Source: Spinacia oleracea
Taxonomy: Eukaryota; Streptophyta; Magnoliopsida; Caryophyllales; Amaranthaceae
Length of the DNA: 64,000 bases
Direction: 5' to 3'
Assembly (NCBI RefSeq): GCF_020520425.1
Contig: NC_079492.1
Span: 64,657,671 to 64,721,670, forward strand
Under the pieces are notes generated by a model. It worked only from the letters and a program-made list of their open reading frames with translations, did no database searches and was not told the DNA's origin. Made by a program: the position numbers and the translations under genes. Below are positions 22,948 to 42,105 of this stretch, one piece after another. Position 1 is the stretch's first letter. Each line of letters opens with the position of its first letter.

Positions 22948-24165
22948 TACCATTTTTTTAAGAAAACAACAACTATCTTCTTGAATAGCTCCACTAAAAT
23001 AATTGTTTCAAATGGAATTGTTATTCCTACAAATCTGGGAAATAATCAAGCAAATTAATTTTAATAAATTCCATTGTTGACCGTGGGATCATCTTTGATG
23101 GCAAGAAAAAATTTATGTCAATATTAGGATAAGTTGTCATTTTACCTCAACTTCTTCAAATCTTTACTTTAAAAAGATCTTATATTGAACTTTTTCAAAA
23201 TTAGCTATTCATCCCAAAATTCTTTGAAGTTCTAACAAAACATCCCATTAACTTTTTAAAATAGATAAACCTTTAATTTACCTCAAAAAAACTCTGTTTT
23301 CTTCAAAACTCTAGTAACCAAACACCCCAGTAACGTACAAAAGAAGGTACCAAGAAAATTACCAAAGAGTTGAGCATGATGGAGTTATGTACTTAGGTCG
23401 TAATAAAAGCCCAGCCACTTCACTTTTCCAAGTAGGTTCATACCAACCACCAAATAAATGAGGGTACTTTTTCATTTCAAGACAATATTCCGTACTAAAT
23501 GTGAAATGGAGTCCCAACTTGCAAGGGAATATTATTTTCACATTACTAACAAACAAAGCCAAATGGACTCACACGTTTTCCGTCCAAAGAGGATACTACT
23601 TTCTTACTCCTTATTTCAGTTGAGGTGGCAAATGAGTCGTTCAAATGAGATTATCGCAGTTTTGTTATTTTAATATGTTTACCGAGGGACAATCAATAGT
23701 TTCTATAAAATCAGCTCCAAATGCACTCAATCGGCTTTCCTTTCAAAGGGTATACAGAATACTGTTTTGTATCTCTATAGAGGTGGCAAACGAGTCGTTC
23801 AGATGAGATTATGTCAGTTCTGTTTTTTTGATATTTTTAGAGAGGGACAATCAGTCGTTTCTATAAAGTTAAGTTCCTCAGACCTCAGCTTCCTGCCAAA
23901 CCTTAATCCATCCAAAGCACAAATCAGAACTGACAGCCAGGTCAATGCTTCCAAAATATGAACCCTACCAAAACCAAGTTGGCATTTCCATATGTTCATT
24001 GGCAAAACCTAGACCTCCCAATCAAAGAGAAGACTAGCAGACCTGTGCTTCAACCATTCTCAAAAACTTTTGATTTTTTTATAATATTATTTAAACAATC
24101 AGCCACAAGCCACAATCAAAAAACTTATAATTCTAGGTAACTTCAATTTATTTATTTTAAAAAAA

Positions 24166-27913
<3,748 letters not shown>

Positions 27914-29398
27914 TATATGTCATTATGGATAATTAAGTTAATTTCCTACTTATTGTCCTAGGTTTAGATGAAAAGAAATGTGAATACTTTCAGCCCTTCC
28001 CACTTTTTGTATTTGATTATCTCAAAGACTTATATGTCATCCTTTTTGTAATATTCAGCACCATATAAAATATGGGCTGACTTGGTCGCATAAGCAGACT
28101 ATCAGTATGAACTAGTAGTCAACCTTTGACTTTCATTTTCACATTTTGGTCTCTCTCTCTCACAAATCTCATGATTCTGTTCTGTTACTTTATTTTAAGA
28201 GTAACCTAAAAGTAAGTGATGAAAGTCAATTCCTAATTCCGTAAACTAAGTAATATGGTTATTACTTATTATATGCTAGTTTCATCTCTAGAGGTTCATC
28301 TACCTTAATTTTGTTACTGAATTCAGAATGCCAAAATTGTTAACCGTGTGAATAAACTCCGGTAAAATAAAAGAAAAATCTACTATTATCAAAACACAGA
28401 ACAAAATTTCTTCAAATCTAAAGTAGAAATGAATGATTCACAACTATCAACACACAAACAAAAAGAGGGAACAATATGACTATTCAAAAGTAAATGACAA
28501 CTTGTGTTGTGCGGCATTGATCTCTCTGTCCGTAACTAATAATCACATGGACTCACATATACCATTTTATAATGTCCGAAAAAAGTTGTCACCTTTCCTA
28601 AAATAATACTGATTTATGATGATTTCTTAATATGCCACCATCTAAATTTAAGTGGTAATGACACAACTTTTATTGAGGTTTTTTTTTCTATAAAATCAAG
28701 TCATAATCTTACTTCTAATAGATTAGGACAACGTGACAAGTGTTTCAGACTTCGGATAGTAATCTCAAATTCTAAATCCAGAGTTGGTTGCATAACATGG
28801 CGAAGTCCAAATAGACATATAGGACTTGCAGTTCAAGTTCACTACAATACAACTCATTGATATAGAAAATTACTAATCCTTCCCTCTTGAATTAGTTGTT
28901 CACAAATCACAATGTTCCAATCCCTTGTAATTAAGAATATGACATGATTTTACAAAAAGACCCTTTTAGTCATTGTTGATTGACTTCATCTCTTCCATCA
29001 CTTAATTTGAGTGGTGGCATATTGAACGATCTAGCCATAAACCATTACTGTAATAAAAAAAAGTGACAACTTTTCCCAAACATCTTAAAATAGTAATTAT
29101 ATATGACTATTAATTCCCGATAGAGGGAGCATGATTTACAAAGTGTACACGGAACTAATTTGCCACATACCTTGTTTAATTCGCTTGAAAATAGATTTTG
29201 GACTCTAGCATGCTACAACAGTGTCAACCATTTGCTTTATCTTGAGACGCCACAAGAAAAGTCAGAACGATCTTTGTTTCCAATGTCTGCATTGAATATT
29301 ATCTCTTGGTTAGGTACACAATAATGAGCAACAGATATCAACAGCTTTAGTTTTATTAGCACCAACAAGAACTGCAAAGTTCACCATTCTACAACAAA
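27914..29398. other. Intergenic region, genes 2-3
   Basis: No gene is seen. A diverged inverted repeat may mark an old Stowaway-type element from about 28519 (CTCTCTGTCCGTAAC) to about 29130 (GATAGAGGGAG). The stretch at about 28840-29080 is related to about 34260-34470 upstream of gene 4 (shared GACATGATTTTACAAAA and GTGACAACTTTT). The gene 3/gene 4 duplication therefore included upstream DNA. Confidence 0.55.
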
Positions 29399-32895
<3,497 letters not shown>

Positions 32896-35378
32896 TCCAT
32901 AGATGTCAACTTAATTAAACACCATTTTCTGCTGATGTGTATATAAGGTATAGTGTGTACAGCAATTTTCCCAGTAACTCAAACTGCTTTTTCCTTTGGT
33001 GTTAAGGGTAAGACTCTACAACCCACACACCTTGACTCCTAACTATGCTGATACTGCTCTACTCATCAATCATGGATTCATACAGTTAAACCTATTTCAA
33101 ATTGTAGGGGCAAGCCAGCAGGAATGCTTACATTACCTTCCCACCAGAAACAGGATTCCACGAGAAATACTAGGCTGGTGGCATCACCTTCAAATAGGCT
33201 CTGTCGTGTGTATTTGATATTAACTTCATTTTTTATTAAGATGCACTCCATATTATGCAATTCTTGTTTGTATATAAGTGATATACGAAGTATTAGTTTG
33301 TCCGTTTTATGGCTACACTTTCCAATTTTGATAGGTAACGTAAATCATTTTGGGACTAACGCTTTGTTGTTGTGAGGTGAATGACCCAACTAATAAGTCC
33401 CATCTTGGATCCCCCGTCCAACCTTAGTGGGTCGGCCCTCTTGAGATGTGGGGCGAAGGGACAGAGGAACCCCACTCTTAAAAATATCGCCTAACAGTGA
33501 TAAGCTCTCATTTCCTTGTGATCATGAATAGGACAAATCCTTACCACTAGGCCAAGTACTATTGGGTTTTAGTTTTGGCTACACATCGTCATAATATTTT
33601 CATACTAACTAGACCGTTGTATTCAAGATTTTTAATGTATACAATTACAACAATACATCATTGTATGTAATATTCAAGTATTTTTATATACCTTGCATTA
33701 GATACAACAGGTTATATACATAGAAAATTGCCCCTTCAAGAATACAATACGTCAATACATCACGAGTTTAAACCCACCTTCCTAACTATAATACAAAGGG
33801 AGTACATCTTAGGGGTAAATTTAAATAAACAGGCATAAATTCAATATAGATATTAATTAATTATTGAAAATGAAGTCAATAAATTAATTGTTGATGATGA
33901 AGTCAATTTTCAGTTGCAACTTGCAAAAGTGAGTAAACAAAGTACTCATTGTCAAAAGAAGAAGAAAAAACACCAGCATAGATTCAAAGGTTTATATTCT
34001 AATTCTGACTAGATTATTCAGAATTTCACACCAAAACACGATGCAAAGAAAATACATATTCACATAAAATGGGCAAAATTTCCAGAAAATAGATCATAGT
34101 AAGAGAGATTAAGGAGGAACCTGATATGAAGGGGCATTCATCACAAAGTGTAGCCGACTGCCACTATGATGTGTGGCTGTGGCAGCTTATAGTAGCTAGT
34201 ATCCGGGCCTGTTAATAAATGAAGCAATATTTTTATCATAACTTGGCAAGTAATAGAACTTGATGTTTAAGTTCACTGCAACAACACTTATTGATATAGA
34301 AAACTACTAACCCTTCCATATGGAATTAGTTTTTTACATTGTTCCAGACCTCACAATTAAGGATTTAAGGACATGACATGATTTTACAAAATAAAAAAAA
34401 TCCAATCATAAACTATTACTACATAAGAAAGTTAGAAAGGTGACAACTTTTTCCAAAAAAAGATTATTACAAGAGAAGAAGAAAAATTATTAGGTACTCC
34501 TAGCTTTAGGTGTCTTCAGAGATGATACTTTCAAGTCATTAATAAAAAAAAACTGATAGAAGTTTCAAATTCAAAAAAAAATATTGGGCTAATTCTTTTT
34601 TGTGCTTCTAATAATCAAACAACTTAAGTCCCTTTTGTTGGGCTTTATCAACATTTATTTGGGCTTCACCAACTTCAATTATTTATAATATAAAAGTAAA
34701 AATAATTGTTTTTGTTCGGGTAACTGAGTACCCAAGAGATCCCTATTTCAAAAGGCATTAAGATATTGGATGATTATAGGGGGGAACATACCAAACAATA
34801 GCATTAACCCTTATGATGTAGTAGCTAATTTTTAGTGCCTTGACTTTGAAACAAAAAAAATAAAGAAAAAGGTAGAACAATGAATGACCACTAATTTAAA
34901 CAACAAATAGATGAAAAGCATCATAAATGTTCAAAAGTAAAAAAGAGAAGGGGCATGCTTCTAGAAATAACCCAGAATGGGTCTACGTTTCCCAAATTGA
35001 CTGCAACAACAACAACCATCAAACATAGGAATTCACTACAAATTATATCTTGTACCCAGCTAGGTGTACCAAGGTTTTTTTTTTTTTTTGCTCATTTGAA
35101 AAGTTTTGTTCATTTGAAACCTAGCTTTAGCCGGCCTCTAGATGTACCCAGGTACAAGATGGAGGTGCTCGAAAATTACTGCTATGATTTTCAACAGATT
35201 ATACACGGAATTAGTTGTTGCCCCATTTATTATTATTTGACTGCAAAACCTGTGTCAACTTTCTGCATTGACAAATAGCTCACCTATCCACGGTATGAGC
35301 TATAAGCATAATAGCTCTTCTTTCCTTAGAGCAGGAAGATATCTAAATTTAACCATCTCCCCCACATACATCAAACCA
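32896..35378. other. Intergenic region, genes 3-4
   Basis: No gene is seen. At about 33110-33200 is a SINE-3'-like stretch shared with about 38390-38480, and at about 33370-33590 a minus-oriented SINE-like sequence. AT-rich DNA follows. The section at 34260-34470 matches DNA upstream of gene 3. The open frame at 34955-35278 shows no domain, and the frame beginning 35268 runs into gene 4 from upstream. Confidence 0.55.
33370..33590 (-). mobile_element. tRNA-derived SINE-like sequence
   Basis: On the minus strand, TTGGCCTAGTGGTAAGGA (about 33537-33554) matches an RNA polymerase III A box in a tRNA-derived SINE head. The copy at 38590-38775 shows both this and a B-box-like GAGATTGAATCTCC. Because both copies lie at the same place behind genes 3 and 4, the SINE predates that duplication. 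Confidence 0.45.
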
Positions 35379-38210
35379 ATGACATCAACTCTGCTCTATG
35401 TACTTATCTTTTCTTACTTCAGTTTAAGAATTTGCACGGCTAATGACAGCATTACAACAGAAAACCCCCTCAGAGATGGAGAAACTATAGTCTCTGGTGA
35501 TGGTACTTTCAAGCTGGCATTTTTCGGCTCACCAAACTCTACTGATCGCTATGTCGGTATCTGGTACAATAAAGTTTCTGTGATGAAAGTAGTTTGGGTT
35601 GCTAACAGGAACAACCCACTGAATGACTCTTCTGGTATACTCAAGATCTCAGAGGGCAATCTTCAGGTTTTGAATGGTAGGAAGGAAATTCTTTGGAGAA
35701 CAAATGTCACACATAGAGCCTCTAATTTCTCAAGAGCTCAGCTTTCAGATTCCGGAAGCCTACTATTACTCAGTTCCTTTAACACAATATTATGGCAGAG
35801 TATAGATCACCCCACAGACACTTTCTTACAAAAAATGAGTGTAACTTTCAATAAAGACACTTATAAAACTCCTTTATTACATTCATGGAGAAGCCAATCC
35901 AGTACTGGGATGATGCTAATGGCAATTGGAAAGTTTTGTGGCAGAACCCAGAAAATGAGTGTGGTTTCTACGGAAAGTGTGGCGAATTTGGAGGCTGCAA
36001 CCATCTACAAAATCCAATTTGTAGATGTCTAGAGGGTTTCCTCCCAAAGAACAAGCAAGAGTGGGACAAAGGAAACTGGAGCAGAGGTTGTACACGAAGA
36101 ACTCAACTACAATGTGGAATTGAAGGTGCTAAAGAGGACGGGTTTATGAGGTTGAAGAAGATGAAAGTGCCTGCACAAACTGAGTGGTCCGCTGGGTTAG
36201 ATGAAGACGGTTGCAGAAGCCACTGTTTAGGAAACTGTTCATGCTTAGCTTACGCATATGATATAGGTGTGGGGTGTATGTCTTGGACCACAAACTTGAT
36301 CGACACAGTAGAGTTTTCTACCAGTGGGGTAGATCTTAACCTCCGTCTGGCACACTCAGAACTAAGTAAGAAACCTTTTCCCTCGAATAACCAGATTCAG
36401 TAGAATTTATGCAGTCATTTCCATTCTTGTTTTCAGGTAATAACAGAAAATTGAAAGCAATTATAGCAGTAACAGGAGTTTCAGGGACCGCCACGCTAGT
36501 AGCTTTCATATACTTCTTGTGGAACAAGAAGGTTAAACAAGGTAACATTCTTAGCCAGTAACCAGCATAGAAGTTGTAATCAACAGGTATCTAGCTGAAG
36601 CAATGTTTTCACACTTATGGGGCTCATATAGACTCATACTGATAGTATTACACAGTTCAGCATTCAAAACATTCTTCCGCAATTTGATGCATGACTTACA
36701 TCTGATCTAAAGACTTGAAATTTAACATGTAGCAGGAAAGAAAAGTGAACACTATAAAGCATTGCTGAATATGCTTGGAAAAAGTAAAGCCCAAGTCATC
36801 GAAGAGTTGTCTTTCTTTGAGTTTAAGAAACTGGCTATAGCAACAAACGACTTTCATGAAAGCAACAAGCTAGGAGAAGGTGGTTTTGGCCAAGTGTTCT
36901 GGGTAATATTTTCTTAAAACATCACAATTCTGACCTGCTTATACATAGTTATGAAAAAGGAGTTGAAGATCAATTCTGTTTGTAGGGGAAATTGGCAGAT
37001 GGTCAAGAAATAGCAGTAAAAAGGTTATCACTTACTTCTCGCCAAGGTATGGAAGAGTTTCTGAATGAAGCAGCAGTTGTTTTAAAGCTCCAGCATCGGA
37101 ATCTTGTCAAACTTCTTGGTTGCTGTGTTGAAGAAGAAGAAGAAAAACTGTTAGTTTACGAATACATGCCAAACAAAAGTTTGGACGCTTTTCTGTTTGG
37201 TCAGTAACACATTACAGTATTTTGCCTTTAAAATTAAAGTATCACATTATTGAAATAGTCATCTAATACTCTTTGTTTGTGTTTGGGTAAAATCATGTAG
37301 ATCCAGAAAAGCAGAAACTTCTCGACTGGAAAATACGCTTTGTAATTATCAGAGGAATATGCCGAGGTCTCCTATACCTTCACCGAGATTCCAGACTAAG
37401 GATAATTCATAGAGATCTAAAAGTCAGCAATATTCTGCTTGATGAAGACTTAAACCCAAAAATTGCAGATTTTGGGATGGCAAGGATCTTTGGAGGCAAC
37501 CAAGATCAAGCCAAGACTAAAAGATTAGTAGGAACATAGTAAGTATGTAGAAAATGTTTATGACAAAAGTATGGATCAACATAACTGATAAAACTACTAA
37601 ATTGCTTTTTATGTGAATCATTCAGTGGCTATATGTCTCCTGAATACGCAATGGAAGGGCGTTTTTCAGAAAAATCAGATGTATTTAGCTTCGGAGTATT
37701 GCTACTGGAGATTGTAAGTGGGAAAAAGAATAGCAGATCTTGGGACGAAGAGCAGTCCTCGAGCCTCTTAGGCTATGTAAGTGACAGCAAATTAATTGCA
37801 AATTTACTTCTCATCTTTTTGGTCTAAACTATTGATTATTTGCTTTTAGACCATAAACAAACATGGCTCTAGTTTTCTCATGATTAGTTCAATTTCTGTA
37901 GGCTTGGAAACTGTGGAACCAAGGGAACATAGTTTTGCTAGCTGACTCAGTGATTTATGACCCATGCTTCCACGATGAGATCATAAGGTGCATACAAGTA
38001 GCCCTATTGTGTGTACAAGAATTTCCGAAAGACAGGCCAGATATTACCATGGTTATCTCTATGATACAAAGTGAAATAGCAAATCTACCAAGTCCAAAGC
38101 AGCCTGGCTTCACTCTCGGCCATTCTCATACAAGTCAAGGGTCCTCTCAACAAGGGCACGAAAGTAGCTCTTCAAATAATATTTCTATCACAACTATAAG
38201 TGCTCGGTAA
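35379..38210 (+). pseudogene. G-type lectin S-receptor-like kinase gene 4, disrupted in exon 1
   Basis: Exons by paralogy to gene 3: 35379-36365, 36437-36541, 36736-36902, 36986-37199, 37301-37538, 37626-37776, 37902-38210. The start at 35379 aligns with the second Met of gene 3; the first is ATC here. At about 35892-35898 the S-locus region is cut: after SWRS the sequence jumps to YWDDANGNW, about 265 nt shorter than gene 3. That is not a multiple of three. The upstream frame runs to a stop at 36032. The downstream frame (from about 35885) then continues normally through EGF-like, PAN and all kinase exons. Kinase motifs [25 protein letters not shown] and DFGMARIF remain intact, so the break is probably recent. 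Confidence 0.85.
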
Positions 38211-39050
38211 TCCATACATGTTAACTTAAACCACCATATTTTGCTGATGTGTAGTGTGCACAATAATTTCACAATTCCTCATACTGCTTTGCCTTTCTAG
38301 CCTTGATTGGTCGATAATCCATAGAATCCTAACTTTGCTGATAATATTTCCATCATGGATTTACACAAAGCAATCCCTTTACAATTGTAAGGGCAAGCCA
38401 GTGGGACTGCATACATCTTACCCTTCCCCACCACAAACTAGAGCCCATGAGAAATACTAGGGTGGTGGCGTCGCTATCAGATATTACATTCATTTGTTAT
38501 TTAGATGCTTTTTGTAATCTTGTATACATAAGTGAAGGTTTACCCTCTACGATTCCTAGAATTACTCTTTATTTTCCTTATCATCGTAATCTCCCTTTTG
38601 GTACCTTCTCCATCTGATCGAACATTTTTATGGCATGCCTTTTTATATTTTGGATACACTTTTTCATTCGGGAGAGAGGATGGGCAAGGGAATCCCCACT
38701 TTTAAAGTGCTCGGTTGGAGATTCAATCTCATAAGTAGGAAAAATCCTTACCACTAGAGCAAGTACTTTCATATCGGTTTTGGCTACACATCATCAGAAT
38801 TTTTTTTCCGAAGAACAAACTAACCACGTTATATAGATACATCTATATTCAATTGTATTCAAGTCTCAAGATAACATCAGTTAATACAACCAAAGGCAAA
38901 CTTATGTTACTCCGCTATTCACTTCACCTCAAACACTCATGTAGGATCCTCTGACACTCTAACATGCTTATGCGTAGGACACTTCATTTTTGGGCCAAAG
39001 TCGCACTAAATTCATAAAATTGCTTAGTCGGACACTTAGACACTATGAAG
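38211..39050. other. Region downstream of gene 4
   Basis: No gene is seen. 38390-38480 and 38590-38775 are the gene 4 copies of the SINE-like sequences also found behind gene 3. The remainder is AT-rich. Confidence 0.5.
38590..38775 (-). mobile_element. tRNA-derived SINE-like sequence (second copy)
   Basis: On the minus strand, TTGCTCTAGTGGTAAGGA resembles an A box and GAGATTGAATCTCC a B box about 25 bp further on, the spacing of a tRNA-derived promoter. It is a paralogue of 33370-33590. The 3' end is not defined. Confidence 0.5.
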
Positions 39051-39441
39051 TAAGGGTGTGCAAAAATTGGTCCAGACCGGACCGGACCGAAGGCAATCGG
39101 TCCGGTCTCCGGGTTGAGAAATATCAATTTTCGGTCTTCGGACCGGACCGATTTTTCCTTAATAAAATATAATATAAACTATTTAAAAAATTAATTATCT
39201 CTTTTATTATGTTGTAAATATCTCTATATTGTGATATATTTATTTTATCTTCCAAAAAAAAGCCTTAAACAATTGTTTTTTTATATATATTTTTTCTTTT
39301 TTACCATAATTTTTAGAACCGGTCCAAACCAGTCTGGTCCGGGTTTTAGACCGATTTTTACGGTTCGGTCCGGTCTTCGGGTCTTGAATTATCAAAATTT
39401 TCGATCTTCGGTCCGGTCCGGGTTTGGAGCGATGAACACCT
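39051..39441. mobile_element. hAT-like non-autonomous element C, CCGGACCGG-type repeats
   Basis: The exact 8-bp duplication CTATGAAG flanks it (39043-39050 and 39442-39449). The left end TAAGGGTGTGCA and inverse right end AGGTGTTCAT are related to the other hAT-like elements here, though the right end is three bases shorter than expected. The two edges are packed with GGTCCGGT, CGGACCGG and GGTCTTCGG words around an AT-rich middle. No coding capacity. Confidence 0.7.
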
Positions 39442-39617
39442 CTATGAAGCACAAATACTCCACGAAGGTGAAGAACCAGTACCAGATGCTTCGCGGGTAC
39501 GGGGATGGTATGGGTCGGCAAGGAAACGTCCCCAATACGTATCCAAAAACTGGGTACGGTCAACAGAATTGGATAAGGTCAACGGAAATTTTGGCAACGT
39601 TTCGGATACGTTTTGGG

Positions 39618-39671
39618 ACTTTTAAGAGGTATCCATTAATGTGATACCTCTAATGGATACCTCTTAAAAGT
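39618..39671. repeat. Perfect 21-bp-arm hairpin
   Basis: Arms 39618-39638 and 39651-39671 are exact inverse copies around a 12-bp loop. The rest of 39450-39950 is unassigned and becomes AT-rich before the truncated LTR. Confidence 0.9.
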
Positions 39672-39950
39672 GATTCAAAAACTCATTCTTCTCATTTATG
39701 TGTAAGGATTCCATAGAGATCTTGCTTTTAAAATTTTGTAAAAGGTAAAACGAATTAAATAATATTTGTATAATTTTAAAATATTTGTGAATTATCAAAT
39801 GAGTTGTTTTGAAATGTCGTTCTCAATAAAATCCGTATAGAAAAAAGAAAATAATGAACTTTGAATCACTTTAAACTAATAAGAAACGAAACAGATATCT
39901 TAATTTTAAAATGAAAAAATTGTAAAGTGGTAGTGATTACAAACAAAAAC

Positions 39951-41026
39951 ATACGTTAACTATTAAACTAATCTGAGTTGATTTTAGCAATATGCAACAT
40001 ATAATACTAATTCGATCGTGATTATCTGATTTAAATAGCATTAAGGGACCTAGCATGATAATCCGATTTCCCAAAAATATTATATTTGTTAGGCGTGATA
40101 GAACAATCAGATTAGGTTAGTTTAACCGTTCATAAAAAGGGCGAGGAAAGCAGTTAAATCATCGAAAAGGGACACATTACGACGCACCCTTGAGAGGTGC
40201 GTCACGGTTCTCAGAAAACTAACCACTTTGACTTTGCTATTTCTCCTTTTTATTTAACGAATCTCAATTATGGGATAGGATACGTTCTGTTCGATTTGTG
40301 GATCGATTGCGACAGAACGCGTGAACAGTTTCGCAGCGAGAGGCTTAGGCTAAGGGTTGGAGTCAATACTCAGAATATAATTGTGTGTTGTTGTGTGTCC
40401 TTTCACGTCGAAATTAGGGGCCTGTTTATAGGGAAGAGTTCGTGGAAAGATAGAATTGCAGAGTTCTAATCCACAAAGAATTAGGAAAAGAGACGTACCC
40501 AGGTATTTTCAGCGCCCAGGCCTGGGCGCCGAAGATTTCGGCGCCCAGAGCCAGGCGTTGAAAATAGGGTCTGGGCAGTTTTGTTTAGTCAGATTCGGAT
40601 TCCTAAAATCCGTAGAGTTTGAGATTAATTCGAGTCTTTTACCGCGTATCAATTTTATGACGGAATGCGTCTGGGCCCGTTACGAACTCTAGGCTCGTTA
40701 GGATTTTAATTAATACGTAACTCTTATTTCCGAATCCTATTAGGAATAGGATTCTCGTGGTTTTCTATCTCATTTAGGATTTATGTTGGAATGCAACACC
40801 TAATTCTGACAGGTTTCTATCCTTTATGATTTGCCACTTTTAGAAGCTACCTTTTACGGCAATTACTATTTTTAGCAGGTTTCCATAAATAGCAGGTTTC
40901 GGGTGAAATGAAATGGGGAATCGAGATTCGTTTATTTTATAGGAGATGCGTTGTCAAGTGGAGTTTTTACGTCTTCATCATCGAACCTTTCCCTTTCGGG
41001 AATGGGGACAAAAGTAGGTGTCTACA
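39951..41026 (-). mobile_element. Truncated 3' LTR of the Tat/Ogre element
   Basis: It matches 50693-51773 and ends TCTACA next to the polypurine tract. Homology to the full LTR begins at about 39951 (ACGTTAACTATTAAACTAA). The last part of the LTR in element orientation, about 390 bp, is lost. A palindromic repeat is at 40506-40565. Confidence 0.85.
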
Positions 41027-41042
41027 GTTAGCCCCCACTTTG
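41027..41042 (-). other. Polypurine tract
   Basis: On the minus strand AAAGTGGGGGCTAAC immediately precedes the LTR start TGTAGACACC, the usual plus-strand primer position. The same tract is at 3978-3993 in the other element. Confidence 0.75.
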
Positions 41043-41460
41043 ACTGAGTCTTGGAGTAAGACGATGGTCAAAGTATTAGACGGAGTGCGTCACACAAGCC
41101 ATGGTGTATGTGACTTGTTTTGCGAGGGTCTCACGAGCCCCCGAGTGATAACATTTGACTTAAGGGTCATCACTTGAAGTGTCGACATATCCCTCACGTG
41201 TCATTGAGATTTGTCAACTGATAGTATAGAAACTTCCTCACTTTGTCATTGGAAGGATCTAAAGGTGCGTAGAAACTCCCTCACTTTGTCATTGGGAGTA
41301 GCTAGAGATGTTTTCGAAATCAAAGCTGTAAAGTGTAATTGGGCCTGGCCAAGCCCAATCACGAGGTAAAACGTTTTTTTTTAAAGATTCTCATTTTCAG
41401 GGCTAGCTAAACGAGAAAACCCCCTTGTTTTTATAGGAAGTAAAACGAAGGAAAATCCAG

Positions 41461-41690
41461 CACATCGTTCTTTTTTGGAAAAACGGAAAACCAATCCTTT
41501 AATTTTTGGAAAAAGGGATAACCAATCCTTTAATTTTTGGAAAAAGGGAAAATCGATCCTTTAATTTTTGGAAAAAGGGAAAACCGATCCTTTAATTTTT
41601 GGAAAAAGGGAAAACCGATCCTTTAATTTTTGGAAAAAGGGAAAACCGATCCTTTAATTTTTGGAAAAAGGGAAAACCGAAAAAAGTTAT
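41461..41690. repeat. Tandem repeat of about 31 bp in 3' UTR
   Basis: Seven near-identical units contain TTTTGGAAAAAGGGAAAACC and GATCCTTTAA. The first units diverge and resemble the array at 4420-4870. Homogeneous units suggest recent expansion. Confidence 0.9.
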
Positions 41691-41701
41691 CGCTGCAGCG
41701 A

Positions 41702-42105
41702 CTAAGGACCTGCGCGGTTAGTGACGCAGACCCCACCCGCTGAAGGTGGGCGAGCCTGTCCGCTGAGGGTGGACGCCCCGTCCGATAGAAGTGGACGAAT
41801 CTGTTTTGATGTTTTGAAAATAAGGACCTACGCGGTTTGTGACGTAGACCCCGCCGGCTGAAGATGGCGAACCTGTCCGCTGAGGGTGGACGCCCCGTCC
41901 GATAGAAGTGGACGAATCTGTTTTGAAATTTATTTTGCTTTTTTGAAAATAAGTACCTACGTGGTTTGCGCCGTAGACCCCGCCGGCTGAAGATGGCGAG
42001 CCTATTTTAAATTTGAAGATTTTATTTCTTTCGAAAACTGAGGACCTACGCGGCTAGTGACGCGGACCCCGCCCGCTGAGGGTGGGCGAGCCCATTTTGA
42101 ATTTT
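41702..42105. repeat. Imperfect tandem module in 3' UTR
   Basis: About four modules begin with a form of GACCTRCGCGG...GACGYRGACCCCGCC and contain GGTGGGCGAGCCTGTC-type words. Two of them also share GTCCGATAGAAGTGGACGAA. One module is present in the left element at about 4905. Confidence 0.8.

Larger units (their letters stand above)
20604..24165. other. Intergenic region, genes 1-2: duplicated blocks and MITEs
   Basis: A block at about 20860-21400 (with ATCAACACTGTGAA and ACCATTATTGAGCAA) recurs in order at about 21400-23110. The second copy has gained two Stowaway elements and about 600 bp of AT-rich DNA. A smaller tandem repeat (GAGGTGGCAAA...GAGTCGTTCA) lies at about 23620 and 23782. No gene was found. 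The open frames at 21725, 21965, 23359, 23458 and 23767 have no recognisable domain. Confidence 0.7.

Noticed and set aside
35268-35378. Upstream in-frame Met for gene 4 at 35268
   Set aside because: It precedes the paralogue-aligned signal peptide by 37 residues of 5' UTR-like sequence; 35379 fits the family.
40197-40692. Open frames repeated identically at 50944-51439
   Set aside because: They lie in LTR sequence and recur wherever the LTR does; no domain.
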